Origin: Romanomermis culicivorax
Taxonomy: Eukaryota; Nematoda; Enoplea; Mermithida; Mermithidae
Direction: 5' to 3'
Assembly: GCA_963922205.1 (NCBI GenBank)
Contig: CAWUHX010000009.1
Location: 1,054,001-1,118,000 of the forward strand
DNA: 64,000 nt
A program made the translations under genes and the position numbers. Under the pieces are notes generated by a model. That model saw only the letters and a program-made list of their open reading frames with translations, did not search any database and was not told the origin of the DNA. Below are positions 46,742 to 56,849 of this stretch, piece after piece. Numbering within the stretch: position 1 is the stretch's first letter; each line of letters starts with the position of its first letter.

Positions 46742-47015
46742 ACTCTTTGAATGGAATTTGTTCGCATTAGATAAATAAAAGTATAACATTCTTACTTGGC
46801 GCGAAGAGCGCCGAGAAAAGCATACCTGTACTTGGGGGGGTTAGGGGGGACTCCCCCACCCCCAACGTGGCCAACCCAGTACCCAAAATCATTTCCCCCC
46901 CCCCCCCAAGGCTGGAAAAAACCTAACCTAAACAATTTTCAAATTTAGGTTTTAGGTTTTTTTTAGGTTTTTTCTAGGTTTTATATTTTGTATTGCCCTA
47001 CAATCGCTTACAAGA

Positions 47016-47255
47016 CTACTTTAAGCCATATGAATTCTGTAAAATTAATGATAAAAGGCTAGCACAGTGCTTGCATTTTGCAGATTTCAGCTTTTGTGGA
47101 TTTTTGTAATCAGTACTAAACCACGTCCACAAGTCAGATTTTGACCGTCCAACGTTACTTGAAATAGAATGGTCGGCGTCAGTGCTGGCCACCGCCGTCG
47201 GTGTATCACTTTCCGAATTAATACAGATAATATTTTTGTCATCGGGATTTTGCAT
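47016..47255 (-). pseudogene. BED zinc-finger fragment of the hAT transposase
   Basis: From ATG 47255 the minus strand reads an acidic leader, then KSDLWTWFSTDY and KCKHC, the aromatic-plus-CxxC layout of a BED finger. It stops after 79 codons. The open frame that continues upstream to 47573 lies in the Merlin end and is not part of this protein. Confidence 0.65.
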
Positions 47256-47446
47256 GTTTAAGGGCAAAAAGCAAAAATAGTAACTGCCTGAAATCAGATA
47301 TATGCAAGGGCAATAATTGATATAGGTAGTTGACTTATTATAATAGAAAATGGGACAGTTGCATAGGAAGGCAAGGTACATACTATCACCTACGTATTTT
47401 CCAGTGTTTATGCATAGTACATCGATACTGTATAGGTAGATAGTTC

Positions 47447-49364
47447 GGCACTTGTTCACTTTAGGTGGTACATTTTCAAAAAAAAAATTTTTCCAAAATT
47501 TTCGAAAAATTTGGTGGATTATTACTAAATCGAGCATGCTGATTACGAATATGATGATTATTTCGATGGTCACTCAACGCAATGACCACTGCGGAGGTTA
47601 AAGGTCAAAATTTTTTTTTTGTAATTTTCAGCAAATTTTTGGTATACTTACTAAATTGAGCGAGTAGATGGCGAATATAATGATTATTTCGATGGTCACT
47701 CGATGGAATAACTACTACAGAGGTCAAAGGTTCATTTATTTGTAATTTTCAGCAAATGTTCAAGTCTTACTAAGCTGAGCATGCTGATTACGAATATGGT
47801 GTTTATTTTGATACTCGATGGCCAACTAGTCCCGCAAACACTACATGCAACATGACTCTTTCTTATTAGCAAACAATTTCACATTATATCATTAATTTGC
47901 AGCATTTGGATAAACTTGACGAACATGATCAACAAAATTATGAAACGGATTATCACCAAATCTCTGGCGCCAAAGGAACTCGGCCATATAATTTTCTATC
48001 ATGGTACGGTGTGTACCAAACCTAACCTTATTCTTTGTTTTAGCTTTTTGCCAAACGGATTCGACATGATTAGTTGTCGCCCCTGTTAAAGGATCAACAA
48101 AATTAATTGAGTGATTAACGGTCAAATGCTGATAACCTAAATTCGTCACTGTATTATAGGCACCCCACATGTCTGAAATAATCGTGGTTCCAGGTCTAAT
48201 ATACTGCTGAATAAGAGGCAACAGGGTGGTTGCATTTCTGCGTGCAACTGGTACCATAAAGCTTTCTTTAGTTTCTACGTCATAGCCAGCAAAAACCCAC
48301 TGTTCTTTGACCAAATGACCACGTTCATATTTTCTTCGCACAAAACACGACTCATCTATCTCAACTGTATGACCCGGCCCACCAATTTGGATAGGGTACA
48401 TAATAAAATATTCATGGCAAATATCACGGCAAAATTGCTTCCAATCAACAATTGTTTGACGACTCCCAATTTCTAACTCGCGCATCAAAAAATTCTGCTT
48501 ATCAATTTCAAAAGCCCACATATATGCTAATTGAATGACGGTATCGATACCAAGGTGGCTATGAGAAAAATATGAATCTTTCCTTATAGAAACAGTTTTT
48601 CGGCAAATGCGTACAGGACAACGCCAAATCACTCCATCAGTCGTATTTCTGTCCTCTAACCTCATACGATTGCTGCCGCCCACACAATGTCCATTTTGGC
48701 AATAACGCTCTCTTTTCAATAAACTGTGATCAAACGACCAGTCGATCGCTGAATGGGTTGACTGGCAGATGAGAAAAAGATTTTTTTAAACGAAATTCAC
48801 GCAAATTGGCAAAGTTTTGTGCCATATTTTAACATTAAAATTCCACAGAAAAGTGCAAGGAAACAAAAAAATAAACACTGCAACTTTTGTGTAAACTCAC
48901 TGCATTTTTTTGTAATGTTGCATTCACATCAATAAAAATGTAAGCAGGTTTCCTTTTATGATCACTAGCATGGAGGGAATGGACTCCCGTGATGTGATCA
49001 TCGGAATAAACACCTTATTCGTAATCACCATGCTCAGCTTAGTAAGACTGAACATTTGCTGAAAATTACAAAAAATTGAACCTTTGACCTCTGTAGTAGT
49101 TATTCCATCGAGTGACCATCGAAATAATCATTATATTCGCCATCTACACGCTCAATTTAGTAAGTATACTAAAAATTTGCTGAAAATTACAAAAAAAAAT
49201 TTTGACCTTTAACCTCCGCAGTGGTCATTGCGTTGAGTGACCATCGGAATAATCATCATATTCGTAATCAGCATGCTCGATTTAGTAATAATCCACTAAA
49301 TTTTTTCGAAAATTTTGGAAAAAATTTTTTTTTGAAAATGTACCACCTAAAGTGAACAAGTGCC
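47447..49364 (-). mobile_element. Merlin DNA transposon, apparently complete
   Basis: Perfect 8-bp duplication GATAGTTC at 47439-47446 and 49365-49372, as expected for Merlin (8-9 bp). The terminal inverted repeats begin GGCACTTGTTCACTTTAGG and extend about 365 bp on each side (47447-47815, 48999-49364). Each contains three ~120-bp subrepeats with GATTACGAATATGRTG. The two arms are about 90% identical by eye. One uninterrupted transposase gene lies between them. Element length is 1918 bp. Confidence 0.93.
47892..48719 (-). CDS. Merlin / ISXO2-like (IS1595-type) DDE transposase, intact
   Basis: 275 residues without a break. An N-terminal Cys/Trp zinc-binding stretch (YCQNGHC ... WRCPVRICRK, residues 7-40) precedes the ISXO2-like core. 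The catalytic residues are visible as the D of VEIDESCFVRRKY (about 128), the D of IISDMWGAYN (about 184) and the E of NHVESVWQKAK (about 222). The tail LWRQRFGDNPFHNF is usual for the family. The protein cuts and rejoins the Merlin ends that flank it. An open frame, matching arms and a perfect target duplication suggest recent activity. The start Met at 48719 fits the family length. Confidence 0.95.
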   Translation of the reverse strand: MKRERYCQNGHCVGGSNRMRLEDRNTTDGVIWRCPVRICRKTVSIRKDSYFSHSHLGIDTVIQLAYMWAFEIDKQNFLMRELEIGSRQTIVDWKQFCRDICHEYFIMYPIQIGGPGHTVEIDESCFVRRKYERGHLVKEQWVFAGYDVETKESFMVPVARRNATTLLPLIQQYIRPGTTIISDMWGAYNTVTNLGYQHLTVNHSINFVDPLTGATTNHVESVWQKAKTKNKVRFGTHRTMIENYMAEFLWRQRFGDNPFHNFVDHVRQVYPNAAN

Positions 49365-49441
49365 GATAGTTCAAACCATGAAGGTAAATAGAAATGTTTT
49401 CCACAGGTAACATAAAAGGCTTCATCTGTGCTTTCCTATAC

Positions 49442-49739
49442 CTCTAGTATGCTAAACATTAGGAAATATGCATTTTTTTACAGAATTTCCAAAAAACCTA
49501 AAAAACCTAAAAACCTAAAAAATCAGACCAACCTAGGTTTTTAAAAAAAACCTAAAAAACCTAGGTTGAAAAAAACCTATGTTTGCCAGCCCTGTCTCTA
49601 GTATGCTAAACATTAGGAAATATGCATTTTTTTACAGAATTTCCAAAAAACCTAAAAACCTAAAAAATCAGACCAACCTAGGTTTTTTAAAAAAACCTAA
49701 AAAACCTAGGTTGAAAAAAACCTATGTTTGCCAGCCCTG
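49442..49739. repeat. Tandem duplication of the hAT right end
   Basis: About 150 bp from CTCTAGTATGCTAAACATTA to GTTTGCCAGCCCTG occurs twice in a row (49442-49594 and 49596-49739). The element therefore has two stacked right termini. Only the outer one abuts the C-run target duplication. Confidence 0.85.
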
Positions 49740-49914
49740 CCCCCCCCCCCCCCACCCCCCCCCCAGTTTGGAAAAAATTAAAAAAAATTTTCAAAAAAGT
49801 GTATGTTTTTTTGGGGAAAATTTCGACTTTTTCTACCTCCCCCCCCCCCCCAAAATTTCGGATTTACCCCCCCCCCCCCTAACTGGTCGGAGGTCTTACA
49901 GATATGGAGAAAAG

Positions 49915-50689
49915 TTAGCGTTTTCAGCCCCCTAAAATTACTAGAATCGAGGAAATTCACTCTTAGATCAGTCAAAAAATGTGTGCCGATTGGCACAAAC
50001 GCCCAAAATTTTTTGTGCCATGCATTCCAAATTTTTCTGTGCCAAAAACCATGTTTTTTGGCAAACTTTAAAAATTTTTCCAGTAAATTTTATGTACAGT
50101 GAATAAATTTACATAGTGAAAAGTTAGCAAAAAGATAAACTTGCAAACTTTTTATTGGAAGGAACACAGAGCAACGGATGAAGTATCATCATAGGTGGAG
50201 CGACAGCGTCAACCTATAATATACTTGACCCTCAAATTTCATGTCCCCCCCTCTAGAGCCAAAACGGTAAGAGCTAGAACCTTCGGGTTTTTTGCATAAT
50301 ATCGGGCATATGGGCAAACTATGGGGTGCCTTTTGTCATTTCGCCTTTATCTGCAAGTGGTGCTCGGTGGGGCCCCAAAAACAGGTAAAAAACGCACTTT
50401 TTTAAGGCCCTCCAGTTCCACCACGCCCAGCAATCGGTGTGCCATATCCAACCTCCATACTTCGGCCTAAGCATCTTGGGGGTGTAATCTCAAATGCGAA
50501 TTTTTTTTTCTTTGAAATATGGCCTCAATTCAATTATATGGTTGACCAAAGTCCGGGAAAACGCCAAATTCTCCAATTTTGTTATATAATACTTATGGGT
50601 TCAAAGAAATAATTTTTTGCCGCATAATGCACTACTAATTTTTTTGCAGTTTCAATTGAACTTGTAGCCTTATTGGGATTTTTGGGCTG
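49915..50689. other. No gene recognised
   Basis: It starts with the element-G-like GTGCCGATTGGCACAAA palindromes (49980-50065), then apparently single-copy sequence up to the tandem array. Confidence 0.45.
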
Positions 50690-50699
50690 CTAGGGTTTT

Positions 50700-51660
50700 C
50701 GACCATTGGGAATTTGATGGACGCGGTCACTTTACACAAAATATTATCCCGGGTGTAAACAAGCGTATTTCCGTGATTTTTCGGTGGAGGGAGTTTTCGA
50801 CCGCGGGGATTCAATAGATGTGGTCACTTTACAAAAAAAATTATCTCTTGTGTAAACAAGCGTATTTTCGTGATTTTTTGCTGGAAGGGGTTTTCGACCA
50901 CGAGGAATTCAATAAATGTGATCACTTTACACAAAAAATTATCCCGTGAGTAAACAAGCGTATTTTCGTGATTTTTCAGTGGAAGGGGTTTTCGACCACG
51001 GGGAATTTGATGAATGTGATCATCTTACATAAAAGAACTAGCCCGGGTGTAAACACGCGTATTTTTGTGATTTTCTATGGAAGGGGTTTTTGACTGCGGG
51101 CAATTCAATGGATGCTTCACTTTACACAAAAAAGTTATCCAGGGTGTAAACATGCGTATTGCCGTAATTTTCTTGTGGAGGGGATTTTCGACCACAATGA
51201 ATTCCATGAATGTGATCACTTCACACAAAAAATTATCCCATGAGTAAACAAGCGTAGGGGTTTTTCGACCATGGGGAATTTGATGAATGCGGTATAAAAC
51301 CATTCCGGGTGTAAACAAGTGTATTTTCGTTATTTTTTGTGGAAGGGGTTTTCGACTGCAGAAAATTCAATGGATACGTCATTTTACACGAAAATCTATC
51401 TGGGGTGTAAACAAGCATTTTCGTGATTTTTTATGGAAGGGGTTTTCGACTGTGGGGAATTCAATGGATGCGTCACTTTACACAAAAAAAATTATTCTGG
51501 ATTTAACCAAGCCTATTTTCGTAATTTTTTTGTGGAAGGGGTTTTCGATCACTGAGAATTTAATGAATGTGATCACTTTACACACTAATTCATATCGAGT
51601 GTAAACAAAAGTATTTCTGCGATTTTTTGGGTATAAGGATTCTAGACCATGAGGAATTCA
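50700..51660 (+). repeat. Tandem array, ten ~95-bp units (left arm)
   Basis: Each unit reads approximately TTTTCGACCACGGGGAATTC, then a GATGCGGTCACTTTACACAA word, AATTATCCCGGGTGTAAACA, and AGCGTATTTTCGTGATTTTT. The units differ by 10-20%, and some are shortened. About 200 bp of single sequence follow, then the ACTAGT junction of element J. The same array, inverted, lies at 58790-59490. Confidence 0.85.
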
Positions 51661-51866
51661 ATAGGCGTGGTCATTTTTCAGTCTGTTTACAATGTTTTTT
51701 AAGTACTATGCAGTTTACACATCTTTTACTTTTGCCGGAAGTGAGAATTCGTAGCTTGAAGATGGTTTTTTATTGTTTTTTTGACGTAAAGATGACCAAA
51801 TTTAAAACTTCATGTGCTTCTATGAAGGTTTTCGTGCATGGTTGAGGCTCACTAAAAAGAAGTGAA

Positions 51867-53575
51867 CTAGTTTATTAGAAAATGCCCCGATGGGGCAGAA
51901 AAAAGGAGAATATACTTGCTTCGACAGTTGCCATGGTAGAAAAAGAAGTGGACTAGATTTTTGAGAACTTGGGTCAAAGTTGGAAAAAATTCACTTCCTT
52001 TATATTGGATTTTCATTCTTTCTCAAAAAAATTGTCTATATCTCCGAAAAAGTATATTCTGCAGCTAAGTGCATCAACATTCTTTCCAACCAAATATGTG
52101 CATCTCTGAAATTTTTAGGAGGGTACAGAGGTGAATCTTGGTTTTATGGCGTTTTTTAGACAAAAAATTAAAAAAAAAATTGACCAAAAAATATTTTGCA
52201 TAACAAGTTTTCCAGTTCCAAAACCCTTGTGGAAGTTTGTGCCCCCATGTCCCCTTTCACACATATTTGCTTCCAACTGTGTTGAACTTTTTTACTGAAT
52301 TTGGTGTCAACAAAAGAAATCAACTGTGGGAAAGTGGCACATAAAATCTCACTCAGCTTTTTTAGAAAAAAAGCTACAACACAAAGTCTTCTAAGAATTA
52401 AACCGATTGTGCCCGATACGCTTCATTCACTCATTTTATATATTATATAACATATCATATAAAATTCATTCCATAAGTTCTACTGATTACAAGCTATAAA
52501 CAAATTTATTCTCTTTTATTTAACTAATGCAACAAAATAGCATCATTAACAGTTTTTGGATTTAAACTGAAATTGCAGAAAGAGCGCTTTTTACGGGTTT
52601 CCAGATGGGAAGTAATTTCGCCCATCCCTGTCGCTCCCCTCCTGCTGTAAAAAAAGTCGTTTTGTTGCCATGGGAGTGCCAGTAGAGTCGAGAAGAACAC
52701 CCTATTATCTAATATAGCGACAACCCTGAAATAGGCACGGCTGAATCCCATTTGCAGATCAGTGCCCAATGACTGTAACCAAGGCCCAGTTGCACAAAAG
52801 GGGTCTAAGCTCCAGCGCAAAGTAATTTCGAACAAAAAGGCGAATCAGTTTGATCTCAAGTCTGGTATAAATTGAATGCCATCAGGATTATAACGAGCTC
52901 AATGCCAGGATTATATCCAGCTCGAGCTGTCGGGTTGCACTAAAAATTTTCGCATAATTTTCTTATCTCTAAAGCAAATAAATATAAAAATTTCTGCAAT
53001 TCCCACCTCGAACTTAAACCTCAGTATTAGTTAATCCTGAAGTGAGTGTTGTTTGTGCATTGGACGAGAATAATTTGAACATTGCGATTAGCTCAACCTC
53101 AGGATCGTCAATTTAATCCCGATGTTGAGATGATCCTCATGTTGGGTTAGTGCAACCACCCCAGGTTTCTTTATAGTTCTGAAAATGACTATAATATGCC
53201 TCCCACACTATTTTCCAGCTAGTGTGAGAGGCAGGAGTTTTGAATTGGTCGGGAGTTAGAATGCTATTGGTTTACCATTTCTTTACATTTGAAATCATGC
53301 GCATATAATTCTCTTATAGAAAAATTTGATTGTAGTCGATGCCAGGGGAAAGACAAAATGCACGATGCTGCAGAATATACTTTTTCACAGACATGGGAAA
53401 TTTTTTTGAGAAAGAATGAAGATCCAATATAAAGGAAGTGAATTTTTTCCAACTTTGACCCAAGTTCTCAAAAATCTAGTCCACTTCTTTTTCTACCATG
53501 GCAACTGTCGAAGCAAGTATATTCTCCTTTTTTCTGCCCCATCGGGGCATTTTCTAATAAACTAGTGTTTATATC
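51867..53575. mobile_element. Element J, ~1.7 kb, long nearly identical inverted ends
   Basis: It begins CTAGTTTATTAGAAAATGCC and ends with the reverse complement. The outer ~150 bp at the two ends are almost identical, and the rest of the arms about 75-80%. Both borders read ACTAGT, so the target duplication could be TA or CTAG. Further copies are at 57140-58556 and 62540-64000. A frame with [15 protein letters not shown] (52524-52835 minus; 63285-63602 plus) is shared between copies but lies over a small repeat (K), and I do not recognise a protein. Confidence 0.7.
52786..53160. repeat. Repeat K inside J (AGTTGCAC / GTGCAACC ends)
   Basis: The segment from CCCAGTTGCACAAAAGG to GGGTTAGTGCAACC has GAGCTCG words and is itself bounded by inverted GTGCAAC motifs. 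It is likely a MITE that was present in J before J spread, since the J copy at 62940-63325 has it in the same place. Confidence 0.5.
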
Positions 53576-53776
53576 ATTGGCCTGAGGCGGCAACTTTGAA
53601 TATTGATAAAAAAAATCCACATCTGATGAAAAATTGAATTACAATAGATTTGGAAGTTTTTATTTTGTAGTCGAGGATGAGCAATGCAAAGCAATGCAGT
53701 AGTAGCAAAAAGACATGAAAATATAAGAAAGTTTGTGAAAATTAGTAACAACTAACAAATAAACAGTAATAAACAA

Positions 53777-55879
53777 TCATTTATTCGATTTTTTGTTCTT
53801 CTTTTTACTCTTCTTTGACTTTTTCTTTTTCTTTTTTTTCTCATGCCCGTCATCTTGAATAATGGTCACTTTCCTACCATCAACTAGTTGCTGTTCATCT
53901 TTTTTCGATTTTCTCTCGCTCTTTTTACTTTTCTTCTTTGACTTTTTCTTTTTGTCGCCTTCTTGCCCTTCGATTTTCGGTCCTTCTTCAACTTTATCGC
54001 CGCTTTTCTCTTTGGATTTCTTTTTCTTCCTTTTCGACTTTTTACTCCTCTTTGGTTCTTTCGCTTCGTCTTCTTTGTCTTTTGATTTTTTGTTCTTTTT
54101 TGACTTTTTCTTGCTCTTCTTTGACTTTTTCTTTTTTTTTTCTTCAACAGCGCCGCCTCCATCAATTTTGATTTCAGCTTTCGCCGGTTCACTCTCTACT
54201 TTTCCAACAATATCTGGTTTATTTTTGTCCTCTTTCTTAGACTTTTTACTTTTCTTTCGTTTCTTCGATTTCTTTTTCTTTTGCCTCTCGTCAGCCACCT
54301 TTCCCGACTCCTCTTCTTTTTTGACTGCAGCTTCATCTTTTCCAGGTTCTTTGCCTTCGACTTCAACTCTGTCTACCACACCTTTCTTGGATTTCTTGGA
54401 CTTTTTTTTCTTTTTCTTTTTTTTCCCTTCCTCTTTAGGGCTTTCGTCAATCATTTTTTCTGCCTCTTTCTTGATTTCGTCAACTTTTTCCTCGACGATC
54501 TTTGCCATAGATTGATCATCTTTTTTTGATTTCTTCTTTTTACTCCTCTTGCTTTTCTTCTTTTTCTTTTCGGCTTTGGGTGCACCATCTAGGACTTTTT
54601 CTTCCTCTTTCTTGGTTTCGAGAGCTTCTTTCGGTTCCAGGGCGTTTCCCACTGCAGGAACTTTATCCTCTTTTCGCGATTTTTTATCCTTCTTGCTCTT
54701 CTTGCTCTTCTTCCTTCTCTTTTTACTCTCTTTTTCTTCAATTTTCAGTGCACTTTCCACGCCTTTCTCCTCCTCTTTCTTCATTTCGGGAGTTCCTTCC
54801 TTCTGTTCAGGGGTCTGAACGCCTGCAAGAGCCTCTTTATCATCTGTTTTCGACTTTTTCTTTTTCTTCCTGCTTTTCTTCTTTCTACTTTCCTTTTCTT
54901 CGACTTTTGGGCTTTCTAATGCCTTTTCTTCTTTTTTGACTTCTGTAGCTTCTTTCTGCTCGGCATCTTTGTCAACTTCCAATTCACCTTTCTTCGACTT
55001 CATTCCCTTTTTGCTTTTTTTACTTTTCTTCCGTTTACTTTCTTTTTCTTCGCCCACTTTTGGAGTTTCTTGTGCTTCGTTTTTGGCCGCTTCCTTCAGT
55101 TCACTAATTCTTCCGCCTTCGGCAGCATCTTTTTTGGCTTCGGCCGACGCCTTGTCTTCTTTTTTGACTTTTGAAGGTTCTTTCTCCTCAACGTCCTTAT
55201 CAATTTCGAATTCGCCTTTTTTCGATTTCATTTTCTTCTTCTTTTTGCTTTTTTTACTTTTCCTTCGTTTACTTTCCTTTTCACCGACTTTTGGTGTTTC
55301 TTGTGCCTCGTTTTTGGCCGCTTCTTTCAGTTCAGTGATTTGTCCGGCTTCAACAGCATCTTTTTTGGCTTCAGCCGGCGCCTTTTCGGCTTCGATTGTT
55401 GGCCCCTCTTGCTTGATTTCTTGATCGATCTTTTCTTCAGTGACTTTTTTCTCCTCTGTCTCCTTTACTTTTTCACCGGCCGCTTCTTTGGCGTCCCCAT
55501 CCTTTGGAATTTCAGCGACCGCTTTTTCTTCTTTCTTTTCAATTTCGAGGGCCATTTGGGTTGCCTTTTCGGCTTCGATTTTAGCAGCCGCTTCTTTCTT
55601 GACTTCTATTTTTCCGCCTGCATCAGCAGTCACTTTTGTGTCTTGGACCATCGGTAGAGCCACCACAGTGGCCACTTTTTCAACCGCTGGTGCCGGTGCC
55701 GCTTCTTCTCTTTTCGATACACTTTTCTCCTTATTGCTACTTTTTGGTGATTCGTCCGCCTCACTACTTTTTGGCGATTCGTCGGCCTCGGCAGCTGAAG
55801 TTTTCTCTTCTTCAGCAGCCAAATCGGCCGCCTTGTCGACACCTTCGGAAGATGAGGATGACGATGAGGAAGTACTAGA
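53777..55879 (-). CDS. Lysine/serine-rich repetitive protein (KSKKSKK blocks), large 3' exon
   Basis: A 700-codon exon opens after an acceptor (TTTTTTCAG at 55880-55888) and ends with TAA. It begins with a serine run and acidic/Ala-rich sequence (residues 1-200). About ten imperfect repeats follow, each pairing an acidic Glu/Ala/Lys helix-like segment with a basic KSKKSKKKK block. Two ~80-residue units around EAAKNEAQETPKVGE are clear duplications. No ATG fits the start, so at least one 5' exon exists. Candidates are a short ATG exon at about 55962 with donor GTATAC, or the Cys-rich exons at 56291-56849. The charge pattern resembles disordered nucleic-acid-binding or nucleolar proteins; I recognise no family. 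AATAAA overlaps the stop. The antisense Ser/Phe-rich frames are shadows. Confidence 0.8.
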   Translation of the reverse strand, partial: SSTSSSSSSSSEGVDKAADLAAEEEKTSAAEADESPKSSEADESPKSSNKEKSVSKREEAAPAPAVEKVATVVALPMVQDTKVTADAGGKIEVKKEAAAKIEAEKATQMALEIEKKEEKAVAEIPKDGDAKEAAGEKVKETEEKKVTEEKIDQEIKQEGPTIEAEKAPAEAKKDAVEAGQITELKEAAKNEAQETPKVGEKESKRRKSKKSKKKKKMKSKKGEFEIDKDVEEKEPSKVKKEDKASAEAKKDAAEGGRISELKEAAKNEAQETPKVGEEKESKRKKSKKSKKGMKSKKGELEVDKDAEQKEATEVKKEEKALESPKVEEKESRKKKSRKKKKKSKTDDKEALAGVQTPEQKEGTPEMKKEEEKGVESALKIEEKESKKRRKKSKKSKKDKKSRKEDKVPAVGNALEPKEALETKKEEEKVLDGAPKAEKKKKKSKRSKKKKSKKDDQSMAKIVEEKVDEIKKEAEKMIDESPKEEGKKKKKKKKSKKSKKGVVDRVEVEGKEPGKDEAAVKKEEESGKVADERQKKKKSKKRKKSKKSKKEDKNKPDIVGKVESEPAKAEIKIDGGGAVEEKKKKKSKKSKKKSKKNKKSKDKEDEAKEPKRSKKSKRKKKKSKEKSGDKVEEGPKIEGQEGDKKKKSKKKSKKSERKSKKDEQQLVDGRKVTIIQDDGHEKKKKKKKSKKSKKKNKKSNK

Positions 55880-56290
55880 CTGAAAAAATTTAGACACTTA
55901 TTTGTAGAAGTATTTCCTTTGTATACGAGATTGAAAACCATCACAGTTTTTTCAGAAAGCTTTTTTAATTTCAAGTATTTATGTTCATATTGTACCTATA
56001 GTTATCGAATACAGTAACCACAGAACAAAGCTTCTTAGCCGAGGATCACCGTCGTTTCTGGTCTATTTACAAGCCGTGAAATTTGTGCAAAAATTTTCAA
56101 CGTGCTTCGTAGCAAGTACAGTAGAATGGGAAAGAAAAAGTTGACACAATCTTGACTTTTGTAATTTATGAACTTTTTCTCGAATGACAATGGGTATCTT
56201 GCGTCAGTCAAATTCCTAATAAATCAACGAAATACTATTTTTCCTACTCTTCTATTGCAAGGTCTCAACTTCAACAGATTTTAGAGTATG

Positions 56291-56849
56291 TCACTCGACC
56301 TTTTTTATTTGAACCTTGAATGTACATACTTCTGCTGGCGTAGTACAGGTACACGTTTCGTCGTCACAAGTGCAACCCAATTCTTTCGCTTGTTTCACTA
56401 ACGCAACAGGAGCGGGTGCTGGCTTAGCTTCTGCTGCGCCTGTGGTAGCTGGAGGCAACGGCTGAGAAAAGCGAAAAACTATTAAAATTTTTCTAACTTG
56501 AGTCATTTTACAAATTCCAACTTTTCAGATTAAAACAAAGCTTCAAACTTTATAATTGTTGTAGAATAAGTCTAGAAAATCCAGCATCGCCAACGTCGAA
56601 ACTAAGCCCTAAATTTTTACCTGAATCGGTGCTGATTCTTTTAATGGAGCCGATTCTTTCGGGCATGTGCACACAATACTCGAACACGCGTGTGTTGGTT
56701 CCGCTATTCCGGCAACTGGAGTCGTCACTGCTTGTGGCGGTGCTTCAACTGGTGCGGGCGGTGGCACCTAAAATATTAATGCAAAAAATGATGGATCATA
56801 ACATTTCTAACACTATCAAACCTTTACTCACCAGCGAATCAAGCAACAT
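56291..56849 (-). CDS. Small Pro/Ala-rich protein with Cys-Thr-Cys motifs, three exons
   Basis: Exons 56849-56832 (Met-Leu-Leu-Asp-Ser-Leu), 56767-56621 and 56461-56291 join in phase 0 at GT-AG borders (donors GTGAGT and GTAAAA). The product is 111 residues ending at TGA 56291-56293. Two cysteine clusters, HACSSIVCTCPKE and LGCTCDDETCTCTTPAEVC, sit in Pro/Ala/Lys-rich linkers, an arrangement reminiscent of metal-binding CxC motifs. The third exon could instead splice at AAG|GTTCAA (56309) into the lysine-rich exon, since both are phase 0; the donor is weak. The six-codon first exon is the least certain part. No family recognised. Confidence 0.5.

Larger units (their letters stand above)
46907..49739 (-). 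mobile_element. hAT element (TIR CARGGCTGG) inserted in a C-run, itself split by Merlin
   Basis: Left end CAAGGCTGGAAAAAACCTAA; right end, read inward, CAGGGCTGGCAAACATAGG. Both are followed by CCTA/AGGTTTTT subterminal repeats. The flanks are CCCCCCCC on both sides because the target was the homopolymer run of the poly-G MITE. Without the Merlin the element is only about 0.9 kb and keeps one BED finger. Confidence 0.85.
46821..49906. mobile_element. Poly-G MITE split by a hAT (outermost layer of a three-level nest)
   Basis: Left part 46821-46906 starts CATACCTGTACTTGGGG; right part 49748-49906 ends AACTGGTCGGAGGTCTTACA then GATATG. The outer 8-bp duplication GAGAAAAG (46813-46820 and 49907-49914) is perfect across 3 kb. 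This shows the two halves belong together. Confidence 0.92.

Noticed and set aside
45618..46790. Several Pro- or Gly-rich frames on both strands
   Set aside because: Translations of homopolymer C/G runs inside the poly-G MITE copies.
47016..47573. A single 185-codon minus-strand frame
   Set aside because: Its first half lies in the Merlin inverted end and beyond the target duplication. Only the BED part from 47255 belongs to the hAT.
12156..49906. Poly-G runs as pure sequencing artefacts
   Set aside because: The runs recur at the same places within copies that have independent perfect 8-bp duplications. The run lengths themselves may still be inaccurate.
50700..51660. CRISPR-like array
   Set aside because: The ~95-bp units are repeated over their whole length with no unique spacers, the setting is eukaryotic, and an inverted copy exists at 58.8 kb.
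53862..55883. Long plus-strand frames rich in Ser, Phe and Leu
   Set aside because: They are antisense translations of the lysine-rich exon's AAG/AAA/TCG codons, with no start, splice or domain support.
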